DNA of 64,000 nt, taken from Actinoallomurus liliacearum (GTDB lineage: Bacteria > Actinomycetota > Actinomycetes > Streptosporangiales > Streptosporangiaceae). The notes under the pieces are model-generated. The model made no database searches, was not told the DNA's origin, and saw only the letters and a list, made by a program, of their open reading frames with translations. The DNA is taken from positions 62,001 to 126,000 of the forward strand of contig NZ_BAABHJ010000041.1 in the NCBI RefSeq assembly GCF_039542035.1. The letters are read 5' to 3'. Numbering within the stretch: the stretch's first letter is position 1; each line of letters begins with the position of its first letter. Both the position numbers and the translations under genes were made by a program. Below, in pieces: positions 50,931 through 60,129 of the stretch.

Positions 50931-52730
50931 CTAGGCGCTCGGGACGCCGCAGATGCGAATGAGCTCGCCCGCCGCCCAGCGGATGGACGGGTGCTCGTCG
51001 TCCTGCAGCTGGAGCAGGGAGGGGACCGCGGCGATGACCGCCTCGCGCTCCTCGCCGGGGCCGTCGGCGATGTCCGCGATGAGGAGCAGCAGGGTGTTGC
51101 GCGCCCGGTTGGTCGGGATGAGCATCCGTTCGACCAGGAACGGCGCTGCGGCGGCGGCCGCGCTGAGGGCTGTGTGTTTGGAAACGAGGAGCTCGTAGAG
51201 CCTCTTGACCGCGGTCTGAGCCGCGTCCTCGTCGTCGGAGGCCACCTCGGCGATCAGGCCCGGAACCTCGTAGGCGGGGCCGCGGTTGCTCCAGAGGGAG
51301 TTCCAGTCGATCTCGTCGAGCCGCAGCCGTAGCCCGCGGGTCGGCCACAGCCGGTCCAGGTCGAGCCGGAGCGCCGCGGTGCCCTGGCCGGTGGTCACGT
51401 ACAGCACGCCGTCGGAGGCCAGGGTGAGGGCCTCGACGCCGGTTCCGAGTGGCAGGTCCGCGACGTCCATGGTGTGCAGGTCCCAGACCCGCGTCAGCCC
51501 GTCCGCCCAGGCGGCGGCCAGGGCCGGGCCGGTCGCCAGGCGCGCGGACGTGAGCGCGGCGACCGGCGCCCTTCGCCGGTCGAACGCCGTCCGCAGCGGT
51601 TCACGGTCGGTCGCCCAATAGCGGAGGACCCCATTGGCGTCGCCGCTCACGACCACGCGGCCGCCGTCTTCCGAGCGGCAGCACGTTACGGCCGTCACCG
51701 GCGCGCGGTGCAGCGCCCGGTCCGCGGGCTGCGAGCCATCGGTCGTTCGGACGTAAACGCGGCCGGTGGAGTCTCCCGCGACGGCCGTCGTCCCGTCCTC
51801 GTCGGCGGCGGCCACCGTACGTCCCGGCAGGTCGCGGATCCCGGCGACGTCGGGGACGGGCGGGACCGGCGGGGTGGCCGTCGTCGAGACGGCCGTCCAG
51901 CGGAGCCGGTACTCGGTACCGCCCTCGGCGAAGGACGCGGGGACGAGTTCCTCGACGGGGGACGGCAGCTCGCTCGGCGCCCCGAGCTCCTTGTCCGTCC
52001 AGGTGAGGCCCAGGGTGTCGGCGACCTGGACGACGGCCTCGCGGGTCCGGCCCTGGATCACGACTGCGTAGTCGGCGCCCGGGCCCCGGCCGTGGCGGAT
52101 GAGCGCGTCCGGAGCCCCGTACGACAGGGCGTCGGTGCCCATCTCCTGCCAGGGCAGGAGACCCAGTTCTCGGTACGACGTCTGGAGCCGCTCGACGATC
52201 GCGGGGTCGCCGTCCATGACGGTGCGGGGGACCCGCAGCGTCCAGCCGAAGTGCGCGGGGAGCCGTTCCAGCGCGAGTTGCAGGAAGAACTCGGAGATGG
52301 ACCGGCTCTGCACCGCCCAGCCCTCATGGGTGTTGACCATGACCTTCGGGTCGGGAAGGTGCGCCTCGGAGGCGAGGTAGCCCCACTGGCTGACGTACTC
52401 GTATTCGGCCATGATGACGCGGATCTCGTCGTCCGGTGGATTCTCGACCGAGTCGGGTGCGGACGGCGGCCACTGGGAGTGCGTCCAGTACAGGCGCGGC
52501 CGGAAGGCGAAGGAGTTGACGGGGGAGTCCCACCATTCCACGAGCGCCGCCGGGATGGGATCGGACTCGTCGAGCTCGTACCCCGGCGCCTCGCCCTCTC
52601 GTGTCACGAGGGGTTCGCCGCCGGGATCCTCATAGCCCCACTCACGCTGAACCTCGTCCAGCAGCTCCCAGCGCGAGCGTGGCCCGGCGAGCCGTTCCGC
52701 GAACCGTCCGTAGTCGATGATCTCCGCCAT
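50931..52730 (-). CDS. Large protein with WD40-like propeller and HEAT-like C-terminus
   Basis: 599 residues. N-terminal 250 residues are alpha/beta, with WYLxx-like Trp-rich parts (VEWWDSPVNSFAFRPRLYW) typical of SUKH/SMI1-type or related actinobacterial proteins. Residues about 285-440 contain degenerate WD40-like strands (TTAVAGDSTGRVYVRT, VVVSGDANGVLRYWA, AAAWADGLTRVWDLHTM). The C-terminal 110 residues are helical HEAT-like repeats (IAEVASDDEDAAQTAVKRL, LLLLIADIADGPGEEREA). Likely a scaffold, possibly with an immunity role to a contact-dependent toxin, which is inference. No enzyme motif. Confidence 0.72.
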   Translation of the reverse strand: MAEIIDYGRFAERLAGPRSRWELLDEVQREWGYEDPGGEPLVTREGEAPGYELDESDPIPAALVEWWDSPVNSFAFRPRLYWTHSQWPPSAPDSVENPPDDEIRVIMAEYEYVSQWGYLASEAHLPDPKVMVNTHEGWAVQSRSISEFFLQLALERLPAHFGWTLRVPRTVMDGDPAIVERLQTSYRELGLLPWQEMGTDALSYGAPDALIRHGRGPGADYAVVIQGRTREAVVQVADTLGLTWTDKELGAPSELPSPVEELVPASFAEGGTEYRLRWTAVSTTATPPVPPVPDVAGIRDLPGRTVAAADEDGTTAVAGDSTGRVYVRTTDGSQPADRALHRAPVTAVTCCRSEDGGRVVVSGDANGVLRYWATDREPLRTAFDRRRAPVAALTSARLATGPALAAAWADGLTRVWDLHTMDVADLPLGTGVEALTLASDGVLYVTTGQGTAALRLDLDRLWPTRGLRLRLDEIDWNSLWSNRGPAYEVPGLIAEVASDDEDAAQTAVKRLYELLVSKHTALSAAAAAAPFLVERMLIPTNRARNTLLLLIADIADGPGEEREAVIAAVPSLLQLQDDEHPSIRWAAGELIRICGVPSA

Positions 52731-52882
52731 CCGAGCATCCTAGGAACGTTCCACGGCGAAGATCACCGAGTCGCGGCCACTGCCAGGGAGATCTTGCCCA
52801 CCGGACGCGGGCCGTTCACGCGGAGAGCGGCGGCCCTGCGCACGCGCGCGAGCCGTTCGGGAGCCTCGCGCGCTCCGGGGGT

Positions 52883-53500
52883 CTAGCCGCGCCAGGGCGG
52901 TGCCGCGTGGAAGTCCGGGTGCACCTCGATCGTCGGGGCCAGGGCGTGGAGGAGCCGGCGGGCGCGGGACAGCGGGTGCTGGGGGAAGTGCTGGTCCCAC
53001 CACGGGTCCTCGGACCAGTTGCGCGGCAGGCCGCCCTGGACCTCGGGCGCGTACGGGTGCTGGGCCCAGTACCGCATCATCTCCTGAGGGGGCCGGCCGT
53101 TCCCGTGCTCGGTCATGAAACGGTCGAACGCCACTGTGTCCCGCATCCCGGTCACGCCCTGTTCGACGCACATGAACTTGAAGACCAGGCTGCGGTCGGC
53201 CCGCGGCAGGGTGAAGGACGGGATGTAGGCCACCCCGGGCCGGTCGGGCAGCGGCAGCTTGACGATCTGCTGGAACGCCGGGAGGCCGTGCAGGGCGACC
53301 GGGTTCAGCTCGATCAGGCCGCCGCCGGAGGCGGCCGTGCGCGCCACCGTGTCGCGCCGGAGCGCGTCCAGGTTCTCCAGCGGCGCCGCGAGGTTGGGCG
53401 GGATGTCGAAGCCGTGCAGCTCGGCGATGTCGCCGTCGGAGTTCCGCCAGGCGCCGGGCTTCAACTGCTCCCAGCCGGTCTGATCAAAGCGAATGGTCAT
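52883..53500 (-). CDS. Hypothetical protein
   Basis: 205 residues starting MTIRFDQTGWEQLKPGAWR. A single alpha/beta domain with no signal peptide: LHGFDIPPNLAAPLEN, YIPSFTLPRADRSLVFKFM, DTVAFDRFMTEH and a Trp-rich tail (NWSEDPWWDQHF). Similar proteins occur beside polymorphic-toxin or immunity genes, but I cannot assign a family. It follows the 599-residue gene's start on the same strand, with a spacer of about 150 bases. Confidence 0.65.
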   Translation of the reverse strand: MTIRFDQTGWEQLKPGAWRNSDGDIAELHGFDIPPNLAAPLENLDALRRDTVARTAASGGGLIELNPVALHGLPAFQQIVKLPLPDRPGVAYIPSFTLPRADRSLVFKFMCVEQGVTGMRDTVAFDRFMTEHGNGRPPQEMMRYWAQHPYAPEVQGGLPRNWSEDPWWDQHFPQHPLSRARRLLHALAPTIEVHPDFHAAPPWRG

Positions 53501-53612
53501 GAAGCTGGAGCTTAGAGGTCCAAACGCCTGATCAGCGGACGATTCAAGTCGGCGGATGATGGCGGCGGCCAGGCTCGTCGCGAGGGATACGTGAGTCGGC
53601 CGCCGCTCATCC

Positions 53613-54800
53613 CTAACGGCTCGCAGTGGCGTGGTCGGCGGGGCGGGTGGCGTCGGTCTCGTCGATCCGACTCCGGGAGGGGCCGCCGCCGGGGGTGAGG
53701 GCGACCAGGCCCGGGTGGCGCTGGGCGGCGAGGGCGCCGCGGACGATGACGTCCTTGTACAGGGCGGCGAGGCGGCCGGTGAGGACGAACTCGACCGGGC
53801 TGTCGTCCGCCCGTACGTACTGGATCAGGGCGTCGCGGCGGCCCAGGCTGATGCACTGGTTGAGGTAGCGGAACCGGAACGGGCTCGGCGCGCGGCGGCC
53901 CAGGCCCTGGCGTACGGTGCGGGCCACGTGGCGGGCGGCCGGCAGGCCGGTGGCGCACGCCATGCGCAGCTCCTGGCCGCCCTGCCGGTGCATCGCCGCC
54001 GCGTCGCCGATCGCGTACACCTCCGGATGCGACACCGAGCGCAGCGTCGCGTCGACGAGCATCCGGCCGCGCTCGTCCACGGCGAAGCCCGCCTTCCGGG
54101 CCAGGTCCGGGACGCTGAAGCCGGCGGCCCACACGACGGTGTCGACGGGCACGTGGTCACCGTCGGTCAGCAGCAGGCCGTCCGCGCGCACCTCGGCGAC
54201 CCGGGCGTTCTCCAGAACGTCCACGCCGAGCCGGTCGAGCGCGCGCCGCAGGTGGCGGCGGCCGCGTTCGGACAGGGCGGCGCCGAGCCGGCCGGCGGTC
54301 AGCAGCCGTACGGCCGGCTCCGGCCGCGTCTCCGCGAGTTCGGTGGCCGCCTCGATCCCCGTCAGGCCGCCGCCGACCACCGCGACGGTGCCGCCGGCGG
54401 CGAGCCGCTCCCGCAGCCGTACGGCGTCCTCGCTGAGGGCGAGCGGGTAGGCGTGCTCGGCGACGCCGGGGACGCTCTCGGCGTCCGACCTGCTGCCGAG
54501 CGCGTAGACGAGCGTGTCGTAGCCGAGCCGCCGTCCGTCGGCCAGTTCGACCTCGCGTTCCGCCGGGTCGATCGCGGTGACCCGGCCCAGGACGAAGTCG
54601 ACGGACGCGCCGTCGAGCAGGTCCGCGATCGCCCGCGTCCGTACGTCCTGGCCTGCCGCGACCTGGTGCAGCCGTACCCGTTCCACGAACCGGTCGCTCG
54701 CGTTGACCAGCGTCACCCGCGCGCCGTGGTCCTTGGCGATCAGCCGGGCCGCCACCAGACCCGAGTAGCCCGCGCCGAGCACCAGAATGCGTGCCGTCAT
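53613..54800 (-). CDS. NDH-2-like FAD-dependent oxidoreductase
   Basis: 395 residues. FAD-binding LGAGYSGLVAARLI at the N-terminus, NAD-binding VAVVGGGLTGIEAATELA in the middle, VVWAAGFSVPDLARKAG and the FAD-contacting VYAIGDAAAMHR. This is the type II NADH:quinone dehydrogenase fold. Its neighbour is an ECF41 sigma factor; genes next to ECF41 factors typically encode such oxidoreductases or carboxymuconolactone decarboxylases and are their likely targets. Located 88 bases after the sigma gene on the same strand. Confidence 0.9.
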   Translation of the reverse strand: MTARILVLGAGYSGLVAARLIAKDHGARVTLVNASDRFVERVRLHQVAAGQDVRTRAIADLLDGASVDFVLGRVTAIDPAEREVELADGRRLGYDTLVYALGSRSDAESVPGVAEHAYPLALSEDAVRLRERLAAGGTVAVVGGGLTGIEAATELAETRPEPAVRLLTAGRLGAALSERGRRHLRRALDRLGVDVLENARVAEVRADGLLLTDGDHVPVDTVVWAAGFSVPDLARKAGFAVDERGRMLVDATLRSVSHPEVYAIGDAAAMHRQGGQELRMACATGLPAARHVARTVRQGLGRRAPSPFRFRYLNQCISLGRRDALIQYVRADDSPVEFVLTGRLAALYKDVIVRGALAAQRHPGLVALTPGGGPSRSRIDETDATRPADHATASR

Positions 54801-54888
54801 CTCAACCGTCCCTTCGCCGGAGGATGTCCGTCGACAGGGGTGACTCGGTAGGACCCTCGGTTCGTGACAGCTCCGGCGGTGACGGTGG

Positions 54889-55761
54889 TCACATGCCGTG
54901 GGCGGCGGCGTACGCGAGCTTGTCCGGGTTGAGCACGGAGTGCAGGGCGGCCACCCGGTCGCCGGTGAACTCGAAGGCCAGGACCATGTACAGCGCCCCC
55001 GCCTCGCTCAGGATGACCGTCGGCGCGCCGTTGACCGTACGGATCTCGATGTCCATGCCGGCGGCGCGCGGGTGGGCGGCCAGGCCGCAGAAGAACCGCG
55101 CCACGTGGGACGTTCCCACGAGCGGGCGCCGGGCGGCCGTGACCTTGCCGCCGCCGTCGGACCAGGCGACGACGTCCTCGGCGAGCAGTTTCTCCAGGCC
55201 GGCGACGTCGCCTTCCACCGCGGCGGCGATGAAGCGCAGCACGATCTCCTCGCGGTGGGCGGGGCTCGCGGTGAACCGCCGGCGGGGTTCGCCGACGTGT
55301 TCGCGGGCGCGCCGGTAGAGCTGCCGGGCGTGGGCCTCGTCGATGTCCAGGACGTCGGCGATCTCCGCGTGCCGGTACCCGAACGCCTCGCGCAGCACGA
55401 ACGCCGCGCGCTCGGGCGGGGTCAGGCGTTCGAGCAGCATGAGGACGCCGAACGACAGGGAGTCGCGCTGTTCGACCGTCTCCAGCGGGCCGAGCCGGCC
55501 GTCGTCGGTGAGGACCGGTTCGGGCAGCCAGGGGCCGACGTACTTCTCCCGGCGGGCGCGGGCGGAGCGGAGGCGGCTGAGGCAGAGGTTCGTCACGACC
55601 TTGGTCAGCCAGGCGGCCGGGACCTCGATCGGTCCGCTCGCCGCCCAGCGCAGGTAGGCGTCCTGGAGCACGTCCTCGGCCTCGGCCGCCTCCCCGAGCA
55701 TCCGGTACGCCAGCCCGAACAGCCGCGGCCGATGCTCCGCGAACTCCGCGACCTCGTCCAT
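54889..55761 (-). CDS. sigJ: ECF41 (SigJ-type) RNA polymerase sigma factor
   Basis: 290 residues from ATG 55761 with GAGGAGGGGG upstream. Sigma-2 (FAEHRPRLFGLAYRMLG and EDVLQDAYLRWA) and sigma-4 (LTPPERAAFVLREAFGYRH) regions are followed by a SnoaL-like C-terminal domain. Both ECF41 signatures are present: DGGGKVTAARRPLVG and, near the C-terminus, NPDKL. No anti-sigma factor is expected because the SnoaL-like domain controls activity. Probably drives the oxidoreductase gene next to it and its own expression. Confidence 0.93.
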   Translation of the reverse strand: MDEVAEFAEHRPRLFGLAYRMLGEAAEAEDVLQDAYLRWAASGPIEVPAAWLTKVVTNLCLSRLRSARARREKYVGPWLPEPVLTDDGRLGPLETVEQRDSLSFGVLMLLERLTPPERAAFVLREAFGYRHAEIADVLDIDEAHARQLYRRAREHVGEPRRRFTASPAHREEIVLRFIAAAVEGDVAGLEKLLAEDVVAWSDGGGKVTAARRPLVGTSHVARFFCGLAAHPRAAGMDIEIRTVNGAPTVILSEAGALYMVLAFEFTGDRVAALHSVLNPDKLAYAAAHGM

Positions 55762-56013
55762 GCCCCCTCCTCGTACGGCGCCCGTGGACCGCATTGTCCA
55801 TCGTGCGCCGAACGGAGCATGAGGGGGGTCTATTCGACCTGCCTGAAATGGCTTTTTCGGTTTTCCGATTTAGCCCGCTCTGTTCCTGTCGCGCGATCGA
55901 TGATCTTAATCGGGAAATGAACCGCCGGGCGCCCGATGTCGTCATATTGCTGCCGGGGAAAGGCGGCAGTTACGCTGGTCGGTCTCGCGTACGGGTAAAG
56001 AGAGGGGGCGGGA

Positions 56014-57960
56014 ATGGCGATGCCGCCGGGTGGGCATGCCCGGATCTTCGGCCGGGACCGCGCCGTCCTGGTCGTACGGGAGTTCATGGAGCGCCCTGAC
56101 CAGGGGCGGAAGCGCACCACACGGGAGACTCCCATCCTGCTCTTCGAGGGGCCGCGCGGCAGCGGGAAGACCGCGCTGGTCGATTGTCTCGGCGATTCTC
56201 TCGAGGGGAACGTCCCGTACGCGCGCGTCGATTTCGAGGCGATCGGCAGCGTCGCGGGGTACGAGGTGCTGGCGGCGCTCGCCTTCGAGCTCAATCGCAA
56301 ATGCGGGGATTACGGGCGGCTCGGATTCCCCCGCTTCATCATCGGGCGCGCCGTCCTGGAGGAGAAGCTCGACGTCAAGGACCACGCGCGGGCGTACGCC
56401 CAGGTCAAGGCCCGCCTGGAGCAGTACCGCAACGTCGCGGCCCTGCGCGGGCTCGTCCAGCGGGTCGCGCCTCCACTGCAGGCCATCCTCGGGATACCGC
56501 AGCAGATCCCGGTGCCGGACTTCGCCGGGCTGCTCGTCGACGGCCTGCTGGCGAGCGGGCGGCGCGGCCGGCGGCTCCTGCTGGGCGCGGGCCAGGACTG
56601 GTACGGCGACCAGGACCTCGGCCTGGGCCGGGACCCCATCGACGAGCTGATCCGGCTGAACGTCCGCTTCCAGGCCGACAACCGGGAGATGGTCGACGGT
56701 CTGCTCATGGCGGCGTTTCTGGCGGATCTGCGGGACAACTTCGAGAACCGGAAGGCGGCGAAGCAGCCCTTCACCGCCGCCGTGCTGCTGGACAACGCAG
56801 ACACGCGCGACGGCCAGCAGTTCCTCCTCGACCTCGCGCGCAGCCGCCAGGACCGGGTGGCGGACGGCCGCGCCGCCGACCCGCTGACGTTCGTGGCCAC
56901 CAGCCGGGGCCTGCTGACCACCCGTGTCGCCCGGAACATCCGGCCGTACGCCCGCCCCGACAACGCCGGGCGCACCGACCGGCGACGGCGCGGCCCGGCC
57001 GCGCGCTGGTGGTACCCGATCGTGCTGCCCGACCTCGACCAGAGCCAGGTCACGACGATGGTGACCGGGCTGGGCCTGCAGGCGGCCAACGACCGGCGCA
57101 TCGCCGCGATGGTCTACCAGTTCACCGGCGGCCACCCGGGCGGCACCAGCCGCCTGCTCTGGGCGATCGCCGACGAGCCGGACGGGCCGTACGACGTGCG
57201 GGACCTGCTCGACCGGCCGGACCCGTCGGGCACCGGCACGGTCGGCGAGCGGCTGACGGCCGACCTGCTCGGCCACCGTACGCAGCGGGAGCTCGACAAG
57301 CTCCTCATCGCGGCGGCCGCCCGGCACCAGGACGACGCGGACCGCCTGACCGTCCCGCGCGGGCTGCTCGACTCCGACGCCGAGACCGTCCACACGCCGG
57401 ACCTGTGGGGAGGCGGCGACCCGCCGGAGCCGGCCGTGCTCGAGCCGGTCCTGCGGCGGGTGCTCCTCCGCCGCCTGGCCACGGCCGACGGCGCCGCCGA
57501 CTGGTCCACTGTGCACCAGCGGCTCCGCGTCGCGGCGCAGGCCGAGAAGGACGAGGCCGGTGAGCTGTACCACGCCCTCGCGCTGGGCGACGTCCCGCTG
57601 GTGACCCGGCGGCTCGCCGACCGGCTGGCCGGGCTCGACGGCGAATCGTGGCTCGAACTGCTCGACGCGGTTGTGGCCGCGCCGCGCCGTACGAGCGGTG
57701 GCGCCGAGCCCGCCGAGGAGGCGCAGGCGCTCGCCGCCTGGGCGGACACCGAGAAGGAGCCCCCGGCCGTGCAGGCGCTGGCCCCACTGGTGACGGCGCT
57801 GTGGCTGGTCACCGACCCGCTCACCGGCGTACGGCGCCGGGACCTGCACTACGACGTCGCCGCCGGCTACGACGCGATCACGCGGTTCTGCCCGCGTCGG
57901 CGGCAGGTGCTGCGACTGCGGGCCCAGGACCACCGCAACGAGGCACCGCTATGGGACTGA
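56014..57960 (+). CDS. STAND-like AAA ATPase
   Basis: 648 residues, ATG with GAGAGGGGG upstream. Walker A is FEGPRGSGKTALVD (46-53). Walker B is AVLLDNAD (about 255-262), followed by FVATSRG. The long C-terminal part has Ala/Leu/Asp-rich helices that resemble repeats or winged helices (ELDKLLIAAAARH, LRRVLLRRLATADG, LYHALALGDVPLVTRRLAD). It precedes, by 29 bases, a membrane-anchored periplasmic-binding protein, and that pair recurs in actinomycetes. It may be a signalling ATPase that responds to the extracellular binding domain. Confidence 0.82.
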   Translation: MAMPPGGHARIFGRDRAVLVVREFMERPDQGRKRTTRETPILLFEGPRGSGKTALVDCLGDSLEGNVPYARVDFEAIGSVAGYEVLAALAFELNRKCGDYGRLGFPRFIIGRAVLEEKLDVKDHARAYAQVKARLEQYRNVAALRGLVQRVAPPLQAILGIPQQIPVPDFAGLLVDGLLASGRRGRRLLLGAGQDWYGDQDLGLGRDPIDELIRLNVRFQADNREMVDGLLMAAFLADLRDNFENRKAAKQPFTAAVLLDNADTRDGQQFLLDLARSRQDRVADGRAADPLTFVATSRGLLTTRVARNIRPYARPDNAGRTDRRRRGPAARWWYPIVLPDLDQSQVTTMVTGLGLQAANDRRIAAMVYQFTGGHPGGTSRLLWAIADEPDGPYDVRDLLDRPDPSGTGTVGERLTADLLGHRTQRELDKLLIAAAARHQDDADRLTVPRGLLDSDAETVHTPDLWGGGDPPEPAVLEPVLRRVLLRRLATADGAADWSTVHQRLRVAAQAEKDEAGELYHALALGDVPLVTRRLADRLAGLDGESWLELLDAVVAAPRRTSGGAEPAEEAQALAAWADTEKEPPAVQALAPLVTALWLVTDPLTGVRRRDLHYDVAAGYDAITRFCPRRRQVLRLRAQDHRNEAPLWD

Positions 57961-57988
57961 GGCCGGCCGACTTCGGGAGGGTGACAGG

Positions 57989-59497
57989 GTGACCAGCGGC
58001 GACAACCCGTTCGAACGGCCTCGGCGTCGGCGTCGCCTGCTGCTCGCCGGCGCGGCGGTGGTCGTGCTCCTCCTCGTCGCCGTCACGGTCGTCGTGATCG
58101 TCGGCCGGCTGGGGCGGTGCGCCGCCGGCGTGCCGCGGATCCACGGCGAGTGCGTCGGGGTGACGGACGGGCGCGACCACGACCACCCGTGGTTCGCCGC
58201 CAAGGGCCAGGAGAAGAACTGGAAGCCGCTCCTCAAGGCCATCTGGGACGAGAACCAGCGGGTACGCCACAGCGGCAAGGAGTACGTCACGGTGGCCTAC
58301 CTCGGGCCGTTCTCCTCGGCCCCGGAGCGGGACCTGGCGACCGGCCGCATCATCCCCGAGCTCGAGGGCGCGTACGTCGGGCAGCTCCGCGCGAACCGCG
58401 GCGAGGGCGGCGGCGACCGTCCGCAGATCCGGCTCGTCCTGGCCAACCAGGGCGGCGACCAGAGCGAGTGGCGGCGCGTGGTCCGCCGGCTCGAGCACAT
58501 GACCGGGGCGCCGGACCATCTCGTCGCCGTGGCCGGGCTGACGCTCAGCACCGCGGCGACCGTCCAGGCGGCCCTCGAACTGTCCAAGGCGAAGATCCCG
58601 ATGGTCGGGGACGTCATCTCCGGCGACGGCTTCGACACCGAGGGCGCGGCGCGGGCCGCCGTCGGCCTGGGCAGCGGCCCGATCCCCGGCCTCACCCGCG
58701 TCAACCCGCAGGTCGCCGACGAGCTCGACGTCATCGGCACGGTGCTGGCCAAACGGCACGACCTGCGCACGGCGACCCTGGTGACCGACCAGAAGGCGAC
58801 CGACCTGTACGCCAGGTCGCTGCGGACCGACTTCACCAGGAATCCCGTGCTCGACTCGTACCTGAAACGGCACCACGCGCTGGAGGAGGTCTTCACCGCG
58901 GACCGGCCGGACGAGCCGGGGCTGTCGAACCAGTTCTCCGTCATCGCCGGCAACATCTGTGGCTCGGACCAGCCGGACATGGTCTTCTACGCGGGGCGGC
59001 AGAAGTTCATCAAGACGCTGTTCGGCTACCTCGCGGAGCGCTGCCGCCGCCCGATCACGCTGGTCACCGGCTCCGACGCCTCAGCGATGGCGGACTACCC
59101 GGGACCCGGCTCGATCATCTACGCGGCCCTGGCCGACCCCGACGTGCTGGCCGGGGACCGGAACCCGTCCCGCAACGCCTACCTGGGCTTCCTCGCGGAG
59201 TTCCGGCGGCACTTCGATGTGGCGGACCTGCGCACCGGCTGGGCGATCATGGCGCACGACGCGATGCTCACGGCGGCGCAGGCGATCCGCCGTACGACCG
59301 GTCCGGCGGGGAAGGACGACCCCATCCCGGAGAACGTCCGGAACATGCTCTACGCCCAGCACGCCACGAACCGCGTGCTCGGCGCGTCCGGCGACATCGA
59401 CCTCGGCCCGACCGGCAACCCCGCGCACCGTCTCATCCCGGTCATTCAGGTAGCGCCCGACGGCAAGCGGACGGTCCTCGATGTCTCCTCCTCCTGA
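57989..59497 (+). CDS. Membrane-anchored periplasmic-binding-protein-like sensor (type 1 fold)
   Basis: 502 residues, GTG with GGGAGG upstream. After a basic start there is one hydrophobic segment (LLLAGAAVVVLLLVAVTVVVIV at about 16-37), then an extracytoplasmic domain like type 1 periplasmic-binding proteins: YVTVAYLGPFSSAPERD, VAVAGLTLSTAATVQAALE, PMVGDVISGDGF, DMVFYAGRQKFIKTL and GYLAERCRRPITLVTG. There are no ABC permease genes next to it, so a sensor role with the adjacent ATPase is more likely than transport. Confidence 0.82.
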   Translation: MTSGDNPFERPRRRRRLLLAGAAVVVLLLVAVTVVVIVGRLGRCAAGVPRIHGECVGVTDGRDHDHPWFAAKGQEKNWKPLLKAIWDENQRVRHSGKEYVTVAYLGPFSSAPERDLATGRIIPELEGAYVGQLRANRGEGGGDRPQIRLVLANQGGDQSEWRRVVRRLEHMTGAPDHLVAVAGLTLSTAATVQAALELSKAKIPMVGDVISGDGFDTEGAARAAVGLGSGPIPGLTRVNPQVADELDVIGTVLAKRHDLRTATLVTDQKATDLYARSLRTDFTRNPVLDSYLKRHHALEEVFTADRPDEPGLSNQFSVIAGNICGSDQPDMVFYAGRQKFIKTLFGYLAERCRRPITLVTGSDASAMADYPGPGSIIYAALADPDVLAGDRNPSRNAYLGFLAEFRRHFDVADLRTGWAIMAHDAMLTAAQAIRRTTGPAGKDDPIPENVRNMLYAQHATNRVLGASGDIDLGPTGNPAHRLIPVIQVAPDGKRTVLDVSSS

Positions 59498-59688
59498 CCC
59501 CGGCGGGCAACGAATGTGGCCGCATCTGGCGAGTAAAACTTGCTTTACGGTCTATCGACTCTCAGTCAGGTTTCTTCTATCTTGCACGCGTTGTGCGGTC
59601 TCGGGCGGGAGCCGGTCTTGCTTACCACTCTCTGCCGGAGGCACGGGGAGCACCGACGAAAGCGGCGACAGCAGGGGAAGGAACGGGG

Positions 59689-60129
59689 ATGACGGGGAGC
59701 GGAAACGATCGACATCAGCCGCTGAACCTTCCCGATTGGTGGCCCAAGGCCCGCGGGTACGTTAAGTTCCCAACCGACGGGAGTCTGCCCACGGCGTCGA
59801 AAGCCCTCGACGGTCATCTGGCCGGACTGGACGAGGCCATGAGGTATCTGGCCAGCGAAGGGCTCGTCACCGCTGAGGATGTGGGGAACTGGGACGCCGG
59901 GCAGGAACTGGCGCGAACGGCCAAGACCGCTCACGGGCACATCCTCGAGGTGTACCGGGAGTTCCAGCGTCAACTCGCAGCAGTATCGCTGCTGCTCATC
60001 CAGCAGCACCGGACTCAGAGCGAGGCCGAAGAGGCGTCGTCCAAGGCGCCACGGCGACTGGACGAGGGCGGGGCTCTGCCTCAGCCGCCGACCGTTCCGA
60101 CCCAGCGGACCGCGCCGTCCATGGATTGA
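59689..60129 (+). CDS. Small helical protein at the start of the type VII secretion cluster
   Basis: 146 residues from ATG 59689 (GGGGAAGG upstream). Residues 1-110 are helical (LDGHLAGLDEAMRYLASEG, HGHILEVYREFQRQLAAVS) and the tail is Pro-rich. There is no signal peptide. Its stop overlaps the TTG start of the PPE-like gene, which places it in the T7SS operon, perhaps as a chaperone or a short ESX-type substrate. The length exceeds that of WXG100 proteins and no W-x-G motif is seen. The 190-base spacer before it contains GTAAA-N6-TTTAC near 59531, a possible promoter-proximal element. Confidence 0.65.
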   Translation: MTGSGNDRHQPLNLPDWWPKARGYVKFPTDGSLPTASKALDGHLAGLDEAMRYLASEGLVTAEDVGNWDAGQELARTAKTAHGHILEVYREFQRQLAAVSLLLIQQHRTQSEAEEASSKAPRRLDEGGALPQPPTVPTQRTAPSMD

